Shown here one piece after another: positions 49,239 through 58,075 of a stretch of 64,000 bases of DNA. The stretch comes from Kribbella sp. NBC_00382. GTDB taxonomy: Bacteria; Actinomycetota; Actinomycetes; Propionibacteriales; Kribbellaceae. Numbering within the stretch: the stretch's first letter is position 1; each line of letters begins with the position of its first letter. Both the position numbers and the translations under genes were made by a program. Location of the stretch: NCBI RefSeq assembly GCF_036067295.1, contig NZ_CP107954.1:620001-684000 (forward strand). The letters run 5' to 3'. The notes under the pieces were generated by a model, which saw nothing but the letters and a program-made list of their open reading frames with translations, was not told where the DNA came from and did not search any database.

Positions 49239-49814
49239 TTACAGGTAGACCTTGCGGGGGTAGATGGCGTGGGCGCCGGCTACTCGGTCTAGGAAGAGGG
49301 CTCCGGAGCAGTGGTCTATTTCGTGTTGGAGGGCTCGGGCTTCGAAGGCGTCTGTGGTGATGGTCAGTTCGTCTGTGGTGCCGGGGAGGACGCCGGTGAT
49401 GGTGAGGCGGGTGGCTCGTTTGACGTCGCCGGTCAGGTCGGGGACTGACATGCAGCCTTCACGGGCCTTTTCCTGGCGGGTGGCTTCGACGATGACGGCG
49501 TTGCAGAGGACGAAGACGCCGTGGCAGGTGCGGGTTTTGGGGTGGCCGGTGACGTCCAGGGCGAACATCTGGGCTGCTACGCCGACCTGAGGGGCGGCGA
49601 GCCCCACACAGCCGGGTGAGACGCGCATGGTGGCTACCAGGTCGGCGGCGAGGGCCACCATCACCGGGTCGAGCGGGTCGACAGCGGCGCCTTCGGTGGC
49701 TAGTACGGGATGCGGCGCACGGACTACTTCCAGTACGTCGCCGGTCAGGCCGAGTTGAGCGGGGCTCCAGCTGGCGACGGTCTGGTTGAGGTGGGCGGTC
49801 ACCGGGGAGCTCAC
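49239..49814 (-). CDS. def: Peptide deformylase
   Basis: A 191-residue metalloenzyme that removes the formyl group from new proteins. The three family motifs are present: GCVGLAAPQVG, EGCMSVP (metal ligand C121) and QHEIDH (H164, E165, H168). It overlaps the upstream ACT-domain gene by 4 bp (ATGA). It is slightly longer than the classic enzyme at the N-terminus. It is one of several deformylases such organisms may have; essentiality of this copy is unknown. Confidence 0.93.
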   Translation of the reverse strand: MSSPVTAHLNQTVASWSPAQLGLTGDVLEVVRAPHPVLATEGAAVDPLDPVMVALAADLVATMRVSPGCVGLAAPQVGVAAQMFALDVTGHPKTRTCHGVFVLCNAVIVEATRQEKAREGCMSVPDLTGDVKRATRLTITGVLPGTTDELTITTDAFEARALQHEIDHCSGALFLDRVAGAHAIYPRKVYL

Positions 49815-50317
49815 AGATCGTCGCTTTCGGCCGGGCGCAGTGTGACTCCGACTCCGAGTTCCTCGGCGGTGATCTCCAGGGCGCGCTGCAGCATGCTCAG
49901 CTCAGCCCCGGCCGGCAGCTCCACCTCGGCGGTCAGCACGTACAAAGCACCGCTCAGCCGTGTGGTCTGGTCGGTGATCGTGCCGCCGACGCTCGCGATC
50001 ATCCGGGTCACGGCGGACACGATGCCGGGACGGTCGGCGCCGTGGACGCTCAGGATGTACGGCGAGCCGATCGGCGCGTGGGCCTTCTCCGGGCCCATCT
50101 CACGGACAGTGATGACGAGTTCGCCGCGCAACGGCTCGAGCGCCTCGCGGACCTCGGCGAAGCCGCCCGAGCAGACGATCATCATCGCGAAATGCCCGCG
50201 CAGGAGCGTCATCGTGGAGTCTTCGAGGTTGACGCCGGTCTGGGCGAGCGCCTCGGTGACGTCGGCGATGATGCCCGGGCGGTCCGGGCCGATGACGGTG
50301 ACTGCGAGCTGACTCAT
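49811..50317 (-). CDS. Tandem ACT-domain protein (GcvR-like)
   Basis: A 168-residue protein with two ACT domains (LAVTVIGPDRPGIIADVTEALAQTGVNLEDSTMT; YILSVHGADRPGIVSAVTRMIASVGGTITDQTT), as in the glycine cleavage regulator GcvR. ACT domains bind amino acids. It probably senses an amino acid and acts on another protein; the target is unknown. It overlaps def by 4 bp (ATGA). Confidence 0.85.
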   Translation of the reverse strand: MSQLAVTVIGPDRPGIIADVTEALAQTGVNLEDSTMTLLRGHFAMMIVCSGGFAEVREALEPLRGELVITVREMGPEKAHAPIGSPYILSVHGADRPGIVSAVTRMIASVGGTITDQTTRLSGALYVLTAEVELPAGAELSMLQRALEITAEELGVGVTLRPAESDDL

Positions 50318-50420
50318 GGGCGGAAACTTACCTGGACCAAAGTCTTTACCCGGTCAAACTTCGGTATCCGGACGGTCCAGAAGGCAGCCACCCACCGTCA
50401 AAGCTCGTTAGATTCGACCC

Positions 50421-51545
50421 ATGGCGGGTTCAGATGGTCCACGACGCAGCGCCCGGGACTGGGTGGTCGACAGTCTGAGCTTCGTCCTCGCGATCCTGAT
50501 CAGCCTGCTCTCGTACGACAGCGGCCGGAAAGACCCGATCCCTGGGTGGCTGCACGACGTCGACTTCATCGTCGGTATGGCGTTGTGCCTGACGCTGTGG
50601 TTCCGGCGGCGCTGGCCGGTCCAGCTCGCGGTCGTCGCGGCCGCGATCTCAGCCTTCTCGGATGCCGCCGCCGGCCCGACCCTGATGATCATCCTCACGG
50701 TGGCGATCTACCGGCCGTTCCGGACGACGCTGGTGATCTTCGGCGTCAACACGGTCAGCCTGGCCATCTACATCGCGGTCCGAGACAAGCCCGAGTCCAT
50801 CCAGGAAACCGCTCTCTGGGGGATCCTGATCTACTGTGCCCTGGCCGGCTGGGGCCTGTACCTCCGTTCCCGCCGCCAACTCCTCCAGACCCTCCGCGAC
50901 CGGGCCGACCGCGCCGAGGCCATGGCCCTCCTCCAGGCTGAGCGCGGCCAGCTCAGAGCCCGTGAGGAGATCGCCCGCGAGATGCACGACGTCCTCGGCC
51001 ACCGCCTCTCCCTGCTCAGCGTCCACGCCGGAGCGCTTGCCTACCGCCCGGATGCCAGCACGCAAGAAGTCGCCAGCGCGGCCGAGATCATCCGGGCCAG
51101 CGCGCATCAGGCGCTCCAGGACCTGAGAGAGGTGATCGGCGTACTACGAGCGCCGGTCGGCGAGCTCCCCCAACCGAGCTTCGCGGACCTGCCCGCCCTG
51201 GTCGAGGACTCCCGCAAGGCCGGCCTCCCCGTCGACCTCGAGCTCGATGCCCCCGGCAACCTCCCCGAGCACGTCGGCCGAACGGCGTACCGGATCGTCC
51301 AGGAGGGCCTCACCAACGCGCTCAAGCACGCCCCGGGCGAACCGGTGAAGATCAAGGTGATCGGTGCACCAGGCAACGGCTTGACCGTTGAGCTCCACAA
51401 CCCCGCCGGCCAAGCACGCAAAGGCGACGGCCAGGGCTTGATCGGCCTGACCGAACGCGCCCAGCTAGTCGACGGCCGGCTCGAACACGGCCGTACCCCC
51501 GAAGGCGAATTCCGCCTCGCCGCTTGGCTACCGTGGCCCGCATGA
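50421..51545 (+). CDS. NarL-type sensor histidine kinase
   Basis: A 374-residue HisKA_3 kinase. About four to five N-terminal helices (FVLAILISLLSY, ILTVAIYRPFRTTLVIFGV and others), then the dimerisation helix with phospho-acceptor H189 in REEIAREMHDVLGHRLSLL, then the ATPase domain (GRTAYRIVQEGLTNALKHAPGE; GLIGLTERAQLVDGRLEHG). It forms a two-component system with the next gene, overlapping it by 4 bp (ATGA). Its signal is unknown; the membrane part has no large extracellular loop. Confidence 0.92.
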   Translation: MAGSDGPRRSARDWVVDSLSFVLAILISLLSYDSGRKDPIPGWLHDVDFIVGMALCLTLWFRRRWPVQLAVVAAAISAFSDAAAGPTLMIILTVAIYRPFRTTLVIFGVNTVSLAIYIAVRDKPESIQETALWGILIYCALAGWGLYLRSRRQLLQTLRDRADRAEAMALLQAERGQLRAREEIAREMHDVLGHRLSLLSVHAGALAYRPDASTQEVASAAEIIRASAHQALQDLREVIGVLRAPVGELPQPSFADLPALVEDSRKAGLPVDLELDAPGNLPEHVGRTAYRIVQEGLTNALKHAPGEPVKIKVIGAPGNGLTVELHNPAGQARKGDGQGLIGLTERAQLVDGRLEHGRTPEGEFRLAAWLPWPA

Positions 51546-52207
51546 CCATTCGGGTATTGATCGTGGACGACGATCCGCTGCTGCGCGCCGGGCTGCAGTT
51601 GATGCTCGGCGGTGCGCCGGACATCCGCGTGGTCGGTGAGGCCGGCGACGGCAGCGGCGTACAGAGCCTGATCGACCGGCTCTCCCCCGACGTCGTGCTG
51701 ATGGACATCCGGATGCCCGGCATGGACGGTCTGACCGCGACCGAGGCCGTCCGGAAGCGCCCGGGCGCCCCCGAGGTCGTCATCCTGACCACCTTCGACG
51801 CCGACGAGCACGTACTCCGCGCGCTCCGCGCGGGCGCCGCCGGGTTCATCCTCAAGGACACCCCGCCGGCCGAGATCGTCGAGTCCGTACGCCGCGTCGC
51901 CGGCGGCCAGCCGGTCCTCTCGCCAGGCGTCACGAAGAGGCTGATCACCCGCGTCGCCGCCTCCGGCCAGGACCAGCGCAAGAGCAAGGCGGCCGAGCGC
52001 CTCAAGGACCTCAACGACCGCGAACGCGATATCGCCGTCGCGGTCGGCGAGGGCAAGTCGAACGCCGAGATCAGCGCGAGCCTCTACCTCAGCATCCCGA
52101 CTGTGAAGACCCACGTCTCCCGCATCCTCACCAAACTCGACCTGAACAACCGCGTCCAGATCGCCCTCCTCGTCCACGACGCCGGCTTCCTCGACGACAC
52201 CCGCTGA
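51542..52207 (+). CDS. NarL/LuxR-family response regulator
   Basis: A 221-residue response regulator. The receiver domain has the acidic pair in VLIVDDDPLL, phospho-acceptor D55 in VVLMDIRMPG, and the lysine in FILKDTPP. The C-terminal LuxR helix-turn-helix is LNDRERDIAVAVGEGKSNAEISASLYLSIPTVKTHVSRILTKLDLNNRVQIA. The start at 51542 overlaps the kinase stop (ATGA). A GH92 mannosidase gene follows 87 bp downstream and might be a target; this is speculation. Confidence 0.93.
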   Translation: MTIRVLIVDDDPLLRAGLQLMLGGAPDIRVVGEAGDGSGVQSLIDRLSPDVVLMDIRMPGMDGLTATEAVRKRPGAPEVVILTTFDADEHVLRALRAGAAGFILKDTPPAEIVESVRRVAGGQPVLSPGVTKRLITRVAASGQDQRKSKAAERLKDLNDRERDIAVAVGEGKSNAEISASLYLSIPTVKTHVSRILTKLDLNNRVQIALLVHDAGFLDDTR

Positions 52208-52294
52208 TCACCGATCCTTCACCCGATGGCATAGCCGCACCGACCTCACCGGCACTAGCCTCTAGGGGTTTCATCCGCCCTTGGAAGGTTTCAA

Positions 52295-54649
52295 ATGCGC
52301 CTGCTCGTCGGTGGTCTCGCCCTGGCTCTCTTACTCCCCGCCCTGCCAGCCCAGGCGGTCGCGGACCAAGTCGTCACAGACCCGGCCGCCTACGTCGATC
52401 CGCTGGTCGGGTCCGCGCGAGACGGCACAACCTGGCCGGGAGCAGTCCGCCCATTCGGGATGATCTCGTGGAGCCCGACGAGCACCCGCGGCGACCAGAC
52501 CAGCACCGGCGCGGCGAACGGCTACCAGTACGACGTGAGGCGGGTGCGCGGCTTCTCCCTCACCCACGTGAGCGGCGCCGGCTGCAATCCCGGCGCGGCC
52601 GGCGACATCCCGATCATGCCGTACGTCGGTACCGTCGACACCTCGCCGACCGCCGACACCACGGACGCGAAGTACGCCAGCAACTTCAGCCACACCGACG
52701 AAATCGCCAAGCCCGGCCGGTACACGGTCAAGCTGGCGAACGGCGTGAAGTCCGACCTGGCCGTCACCACCCGCGCCGGCGTCGGCGACTTCACCTTCCC
52801 GGCCGACGGCCAGCCGAATCTGCTGTTCCGTACGTCGAACTCGCTCAACGGCAGCCAGGACGCCGAGATCACCATCGACGCGGCCAACCGCAAGGTGACC
52901 GGCTCGGTCCTGACCGGCGCCTTCTGCGGACGGCGGGCGAACGGTGGTACGAACAACCGGAAGACCTACTACCGCCTGTACTTCACCGCCTCCTTCGACC
53001 AGCCGGTCGTTGCCACCGGCACCTGGAAGGACGGCACGATCACCCCGGGCGGCACCCAGACCACCGGCGGCGAAGGCTACGCGACCGGTGCCGACCGGGC
53101 TGGCAAGGGCTCGGGCGGCTTCGTCAGCTTCAACCCTGGCGCCAAGGTGAAGATGCGGATCGGCATCTCCTACGTGAGCGCGCAGGGCGCCGAGCAGAAC
53201 CTCGCCGCCGAGCTCCGTCCGGACGCGACCGTCAACCGGATCGCCAACGACGGCTACAAAACCTGGAAGAACGAGCTGCAGAACGTCCGGATCACCGGCG
53301 GCAGCGAGGCTCAGCGCAGCACCTTCTACACCGCCCTGTACCACGTACTCCTGCAGCCGAACGTCTTCAACGATGTCGACGGCAAGTATCTCGGCAGCGA
53401 CCAGCAGATCCACGAGCTGGCGCCTGGGCAGAAGGCTCAATACGGGACCTTCTCGGGCTGGGACCAGTACCGCGCACACATCCAGCTGCTCGCGTTGCTC
53501 AAGCCGGAGATCGCGGGCGACTTCGCGCAGTCGATGTACCAATTTGCCCAACAGAACAAGGGGATCTGGGACCGCTGGCTCCACAACAACGGCCCCACGC
53601 ACGTCATGACCGGCGACCCGGCCGCGCCGACGCTGGCGACCTTCGCGGCGATGGGCGTCACGAATTTCGATGCCGAGGGCGCCTATGACTCATTGGTGCA
53701 CCAGGCAACTGTTCAGAACCCGGATGCCGAGAACGACGGCGGTTGCCCCGGGCAATGCACTGGGCAACGACCTGCACTGAACACCTACCTGGCCAAGCAC
53801 TACGCACCACAGGACGCCTGTCACTGCTGGGGTGGCGCCGCCGAGACGCTGGAGAACTCGCTCGCCGACTTCTCCCTTGCTCAGTGGGGATCCCGGCTCG
53901 GCAAACCAACCGCTGACCTCCAAGACCGCGGCTCCTGGTGGAAGAACACCTACGACCCCAGCGTCGGATATCAGCGAGCACGCAAGGCGGATGGGACCTG
54001 GCAGCCGGGCTTCACGCCGTCCACCGATGTGGGATTCGCGCAGGGTTCCAGCGCGACGTACACGTGGATGGTTCCGCAGGACGTGTCGGGGCTCGGGACG
54101 CTGATGGGCGATACCGCAGTACAGAGGCTGGACGGCTTCTTCCATGACGCTGCGGGCAACTGGGCGGTCAAGGGCGGTAGCGCACTCCGCTACGACCCGA
54201 CGAACGAGCCCGGCCTGCACACGCCCTGGCTCTACAACGGGCTCGGCGTTGCCTGGAAGACGCAGGCGACGACGCGCGAGATCGTGGACACCGTCTACGG
54301 CACCGGCCCGTCGGGACTGCCGGGTAACGACGACCTGGGGACGCTCTCGGCCTGGTACGTCTTCGCCGCGATCGGCCTCTTCCCGCAGACGCCTGGCCGG
54401 GCCGAGTTGCTCGTCGGCAGCCCGCTGTTCCCGAAGGTCGAGCTCAAGCGCAGCAACGGCGTACGGCTGACCATCGAGGCGCCGGCAACGTCAGACGCCA
54501 ACCAGTACGTCGAGGCGCTGGACCTCAACGGAAAGCCGCGGACCGAGTCGTGGCTGCCCGAGTCGTTCATCACCAACGGCGGCCGGATCAATGTACAGAT
54601 GGGAGCGACGCCCACAAGCTGGGGCACCGCTCCCATCGATCACCACTGA
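52295..54649 (+). CDS. Secreted GH92 alpha-mannosidase
   Basis: A 784-residue exported glycoside hydrolase. The signal peptide is MRLLVGGLALALLLPALPAQA. The mature protein follows the GH92 pattern: an N-terminal beta-sandwich domain (AAYVDPLVGSARDGTTWPGAVRPFGM) and an (alpha/alpha)6 catalytic domain (TFYTALYHVLLQPNVFNDVDGKYLG; GTFSGWDQYRAHIQLLALLKPE; DDLGTLSAWYVFAAIGLFPQTPGRAELLVGSPLF). GH92 enzymes are calcium-dependent alpha-mannosidases acting on glycoprotein or fungal glycans. It may allow use of external mannosides. Confidence 0.92.
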   Translation: MRLLVGGLALALLLPALPAQAVADQVVTDPAAYVDPLVGSARDGTTWPGAVRPFGMISWSPTSTRGDQTSTGAANGYQYDVRRVRGFSLTHVSGAGCNPGAAGDIPIMPYVGTVDTSPTADTTDAKYASNFSHTDEIAKPGRYTVKLANGVKSDLAVTTRAGVGDFTFPADGQPNLLFRTSNSLNGSQDAEITIDAANRKVTGSVLTGAFCGRRANGGTNNRKTYYRLYFTASFDQPVVATGTWKDGTITPGGTQTTGGEGYATGADRAGKGSGGFVSFNPGAKVKMRIGISYVSAQGAEQNLAAELRPDATVNRIANDGYKTWKNELQNVRITGGSEAQRSTFYTALYHVLLQPNVFNDVDGKYLGSDQQIHELAPGQKAQYGTFSGWDQYRAHIQLLALLKPEIAGDFAQSMYQFAQQNKGIWDRWLHNNGPTHVMTGDPAAPTLATFAAMGVTNFDAEGAYDSLVHQATVQNPDAENDGGCPGQCTGQRPALNTYLAKHYAPQDACHCWGGAAETLENSLADFSLAQWGSRLGKPTADLQDRGSWWKNTYDPSVGYQRARKADGTWQPGFTPSTDVGFAQGSSATYTWMVPQDVSGLGTLMGDTAVQRLDGFFHDAAGNWAVKGGSALRYDPTNEPGLHTPWLYNGLGVAWKTQATTREIVDTVYGTGPSGLPGNDDLGTLSAWYVFAAIGLFPQTPGRAELLVGSPLFPKVELKRSNGVRLTIEAPATSDANQYVEALDLNGKPRTESWLPESFITNGGRINVQMGATPTSWGTAPIDHH

Positions 54650-54652
54650 GGA

Positions 54653-55960
54653 TCAGCTGTCAGTCGCCCGGCGGAACTCGTCGTTGGGCGTCTGCAGGCT
54701 GCCGAGGCTGGTGACCTCGCGCCGGAAGAACAGCGCGAGGGTCCAGTCCAGGATGACCCGGGCCTTGCGATTGAAGGTGGGGACGCGGGACACGTGGTAC
54801 GTCCGGTGCAGGAACCAGGCCGGCCAGCCCTTGACCTTCACGCCGTACAGCTGGGCGACGCCCTTGTGCAGTCCGAGGCTGGCCACCGAGCCGACGTACT
54901 TGTGCTTGTAGTCCTGCGGCGGCTGACCGTCGACGACGCGGAGGATGTTCGCGGCGAGGCGGTTGGCCTGCCGGACCGCGTGCTGGGCGTTCGGCGCGCA
55001 GTACGCACCGGTCTCGGAGGTCAGATCCGGTACTGCGGCATTGTCGCCGGCGGACCAAGCGTCGCTGACCCCTTCGATCCGGAGGTTGGCCAGGCACTTG
55101 ACCCGGCCGCGCTCGTCGAGCGGGAAGCCGGTCTGGGCGAGCGCCGGGTTGGCCTTCACGCCGGCCGTCCAGACGATCGTGTCGGCGTCGAACTCCTCGC
55201 CGTCGCTCAGTACGACATGGCCCTTCTCACAGGACTCCAGCCGGGTCTCGAGCTTGATGTCCATGTTGCGCTTGCGGAGCTGCTCGACGGTGTACTGGCC
55301 GAGCTCCGGGCCGACCTCGGGCAGGATCCGGTTGGTGGCCTCGACCAGGACCCAGCGCATGTCGTCGGGCGTGATGTTGTCGTAGTACCGGGTGGCGTAG
55401 CGGGCCATGTCCTCGAGCTCGGCGAACGCCTCGATCCCGGCGTACCCGCCGCCGACGAAGACGAAGGTGAGCGCGGACTTGCGCAGCGCCGGGTCGGGCT
55501 GGGACGACGCGACGTCGAGCCGGTCGAGCACCTTGTTGCGCAGGGCGATCGCCTCTTCGACGTTCTTGAACCCGGTGGCCTCCTCGGCCAGCCCCGGGAT
55601 CGGCAGCGTCCGGGCGATCGAGCCGATCGCGATCACGATCTGGTCGTAGGCGAGCTCGTAGTCGGGGCCCTCCTCGGGCATCACCTGGGCGACCTTGCGC
55701 TCGTGGTCGACGCCGACCACGCGGCCGGTGACCACCCGGCAGCCCTTCAGCGTCTTGCGCAGCGGCACCACCACGTGCCGCGGCTCCACCGAGCCGGCCG
55801 CCGCCTCGGGCAGGAACGGCTGGTACGTCATCACCGAGCGGGGGTCGACCACGGTGACCCGGATCTTGCCCCGGCGGGCGGCCTTGCGCAGGCCGTACGC
55901 GGTGTACATCCCGACGTAACCGCCTCCGACGACGAGGATGTGCGGTACCTGGGCTGCCAT
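54653..55960 (-). CDS. ndh: Type II NADH dehydrogenase
   Basis: A 435-residue flavoprotein that passes electrons from NADH to menaquinone without pumping protons. FAD and NADH Rossmann motifs are present (ILVVGGGYVGMYTAYGLR; FVFVGGGYAGIEAFAELED), with WSAGDNAAVPD and the C-terminal membrane-binding helix (WPAWFLHRTYHVSRVPTFNRKARVILDWTLALFFRR). The ATG at 55960 has AAGGC upstream and is preferred over a 42-bp longer form. A Rex-type operator 58 bp upstream suggests control by the NADH/NAD+ ratio. It converges on the GH92 gene with 3 bp between stops. Confidence 0.93.
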   Translation of the reverse strand: MAAQVPHILVVGGGYVGMYTAYGLRKAARRGKIRVTVVDPRSVMTYQPFLPEAAAGSVEPRHVVVPLRKTLKGCRVVTGRVVGVDHERKVAQVMPEEGPDYELAYDQIVIAIGSIARTLPIPGLAEEATGFKNVEEAIALRNKVLDRLDVASSQPDPALRKSALTFVFVGGGYAGIEAFAELEDMARYATRYYDNITPDDMRWVLVEATNRILPEVGPELGQYTVEQLRKRNMDIKLETRLESCEKGHVVLSDGEEFDADTIVWTAGVKANPALAQTGFPLDERGRVKCLANLRIEGVSDAWSAGDNAAVPDLTSETGAYCAPNAQHAVRQANRLAANILRVVDGQPPQDYKHKYVGSVASLGLHKGVAQLYGVKVKGWPAWFLHRTYHVSRVPTFNRKARVILDWTLALFFRREVTSLGSLQTPNDEFRRATDS

Positions 55961-56017
55961 TGCCTTCACTCTCCCTGAGTGCTGTTCCAACTTCATGTCC
56001 ACTTCAGGATAGCGGGC

Positions 56018-56035
56018 TCGTGAAAACTTTCACAA
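56018..56035. promoter_or_regulatory. Rex-like operator in the ndh promoter
   Basis: TCGTGAAAACTTTCACAA matches the Rex consensus TTGTGAA-N4-TTCACAA with one mismatch. It overlaps a possible -35 element (TTGTGA, 18 bp from TATCCT on the minus strand) and lies 58 bp before ndh. No rex gene is in the window. Confidence 0.7.
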
Positions 56036-56040
56036 GCCAT

Positions 56041-56086
56041 CTTCCGGGTGATCTCAACCACCGGAAGTCCCCCATCGGAGGGACTT
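56041..56086. other. Overlapping alternative stem-loops between the AbiE pair and ndh
   Basis: CTTCCGG (56041-56047) pairs with CCGGAAG (56061-56067). AAGTCCC (56065-56071) pairs with GGGACTT (56080-56086). The shared AAG makes the stems mutually exclusive. This may be a terminator for the upstream minus-strand operon or an attenuator-like element. Confidence 0.45.
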
Positions 56087-56184
56087 TCGTCCTCTATCCT
56101 GCGTCCTGCCCCCGCCCGGACCTAGCCCTGACCCCACCGGTAACACAACCGCAAGTTCACCGGCTTCGCGCAAGGCGTTGAGGG

Positions 56185-57015
56185 TCAGCCCCACAGGCCG
56201 GAACACAGACTCTCGATAACTGCCTCGCGCCGCAGAAGATCGGCGGTCCAACTCGGGATGGTGTCATGACCGAACTCGCCCACCAGCCGGTTCCGGACCA
56301 GAGCCGTCCATCGGCACTTCAACTCGCGCGTACGTTCTGACCCGATCAATCGAGCGATGTCCCGACCCAGAAGCTCCGCGGATGCCAGCAGGCGATCGAC
56401 CTCCGCGGCCAGCAGAATCGCATTGCCTTCATCAGTGTCGTAGAGCCGCTCTTCTACCTCCGCCCATCCGGCGTACCAATACGCCACCGTGGCAATGTCG
56501 GCGCCGTCCCGGAACTCGTTGTCCAGGCATCGATTGGCCCAGGCCGACAACTTCAGCGCGCAGTATCCGGCTGGATCAGGGAGCCGAACCTCGAGATCCG
56601 GGCCCAGCGGAAGTACCAGCGACCCACCAAAAACCTCATTGAACGCGAAGACGTCCATAGACTCGTCCCGTCGCACCGGTAGCACCGAGCCCACCGGGTC
56701 CTCCACCTCACCGAACGGTACGAGGTCGACCGCAATCTCCCGTACCAGGTAGCGAATCCCATTGTCGCCCACCGGCCGCAATCTCTTGACCAGGTTGTCG
56801 AACGGCGCCCAGGCGGGTAGAGCGATAGCAACGTCAACATCTGTCGTCGCACGCAAGGGAAAGCCGTGGCCTAGGCCGGCATGAAGGATGTCCCGGCACG
56901 AAGCTCCGACGATCATGATGTCGGCCGGCTCGAGATCTCCAAGCTCCAAGAGCTCCTCGACGACCAGCCGCGCCAGGTCGAGCTGTCTGACGTTGACACC
57001 TTCAAAACTGAGCAA
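56185..57015 (-). CDS. AbiEii-like nucleotidyltransferase toxin
   Basis: A 276-residue predicted nucleotidyltransferase. The catalytic signature is IVGASCRDILHAGLGHGFPLRATTDVDVAIAL (GASCRD 37-42, D59/D61), as in type IV toxin AbiEii proteins. A helical C-terminal half follows. It overlaps the upstream antitoxin-like gene by 14 bp. Toxins of this family transfer nucleotides, for example to tRNA. It is assigned from motifs and gene pairing. Confidence 0.75.
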   Translation of the reverse strand: MLSFEGVNVRQLDLARLVVEELLELGDLEPADIMIVGASCRDILHAGLGHGFPLRATTDVDVAIALPAWAPFDNLVKRLRPVGDNGIRYLVREIAVDLVPFGEVEDPVGSVLPVRRDESMDVFAFNEVFGGSLVLPLGPDLEVRLPDPAGYCALKLSAWANRCLDNEFRDGADIATVAYWYAGWAEVEERLYDTDEGNAILLAAEVDRLLASAELLGRDIARLIGSERTRELKCRWTALVRNRLVGEFGHDTIPSWTADLLRREAVIESLCSGLWG

Positions 57016-57997
57016 GGTCGGCTCTCAACTGGTGAGCAGCTTCTCGTTGACGCGACTCGCCGGTTGCCATCAGGTCGGCGTACGCCAGCGTCCACGGCGC
57101 CAACAGCTTGCCGTCCGACAGTTCCTTGGGCTCTCCGGGGTCCGTCCAGAACTTCCGCCTGACGACTATGTTCGGCTGCTCATCCGAACGCCAGCGGTTG
57201 CGGATCGCCAGCATCGGATCCAGCTCGTCCACGTAGATGGTCAACGAGACTGGCCGGATCATCCGCGGGACAGCCGACTCGCCACTGACGAAGATCGGCT
57301 GATCCGGACGGACAGCTCGCGCTTCACCGATATCACCAGAGAACTCACCGAGCCGCAGAGTCGGCGCCAGCCCTGACGGATAGGTAGCGGTCCAGTGATC
57401 CAGCAGTTCCTCGCCGTCGCGAAGCTCCCGTTCCCGGCCCGGGCTCAGATAACCGTTCCGCTCCAGAAGCTCGAGACAATCGTGGGCGAGACCAGACGAG
57501 ACCCCGGCCACTGAGGCAAGTTCCCTAACGCTTGCCCGCGCAAGACGAGGCCAGGTCACCAGGGCGAAGACCACTCGCGCCCGACGGGCACTGAAGAGGT
57601 TGACCGATCGCGCCGGTACTGACGATCTGGACAAGGGCACCGAGCTCCGGCGCCCTCTGATATCTATCAGGACATCTTCGAACGAGATGTAGGCGTTTCC
57701 CGCGCTGTCTAGGTATTGCACATCCGCTTCTCGCAGGGCGTTCGCGGATCGCTCAGTGATCCGCTCGCCGAGCACGAGGAGTGGGTGGTCCGCCGCCCAG
57801 CGTTTCAGCTGAACGATCTCCATGAAGGTCATGTCTCGCCTGTAGGCCAGCCAGTAGGGCGCCCGCACGTTGCGCCGCAGGATCCCGCCAGGCACAGCTC
57901 CATCGGAGGCAAGCACCTCGGGCACGGTCGGGCCGTAGATATCCAGACCGATTGCGTCCAGTTGCTCGCTGAGGAGCGAAGCGATCTGGGATTCCAT
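57002..57997 (-). CDS. AbiEi-like antitoxin / winged-helix regulator
   Basis: A 331-residue protein of the AbiEi type: central winged-helix segment (RVVFALVTWPRLARASVRELASVAGVSSGLAHDCLELLERNGYL), then a C-terminal domain rich in beta strands. In such systems the antitoxin represses its own promoter through repeated sites; GTTCA/TGAAC repeats lie just upstream (57999-58044). GGAG precedes the ATG. It forms a bicistronic unit with the nucleotidyltransferase gene. Confidence 0.72.
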   Translation of the reverse strand: MESQIASLLSEQLDAIGLDIYGPTVPEVLASDGAVPGGILRRNVRAPYWLAYRRDMTFMEIVQLKRWAADHPLLVLGERITERSANALREADVQYLDSAGNAYISFEDVLIDIRGRRSSVPLSRSSVPARSVNLFSARRARVVFALVTWPRLARASVRELASVAGVSSGLAHDCLELLERNGYLSPGRERELRDGEELLDHWTATYPSGLAPTLRLGEFSGDIGEARAVRPDQPIFVSGESAVPRMIRPVSLTIYVDELDPMLAIRNRWRSDEQPNIVVRRKFWTDPGEPKELSDGKLLAPWTLAYADLMATGESRQREAAHQLRADLAQF

Positions 57998-57998
57998 C

Positions 57999-58044
57999 TG
58001 AACTCACTCCGTTCAATTTTGCATCGTGTTCAATATAGCTGAAC
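57999..58044. promoter_or_regulatory. Repeated GTTCA/TGAAC sites upstream of the AbiEi-like gene
   Basis: Two direct GTTCAAT copies (58011-58017, 58028-58034), a TGAAC at 57999-58003, and the inverted pair GTTCA-N7-TGAAC (58028-58044) crowd the promoter. The minus strand has TATATT as a possible -10. The sites probably bind the antitoxin. Confidence 0.6.
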
Positions 58045-58075
58045 ATGTCCGGAGGCTGAACGCGGCTCGCCAAAT

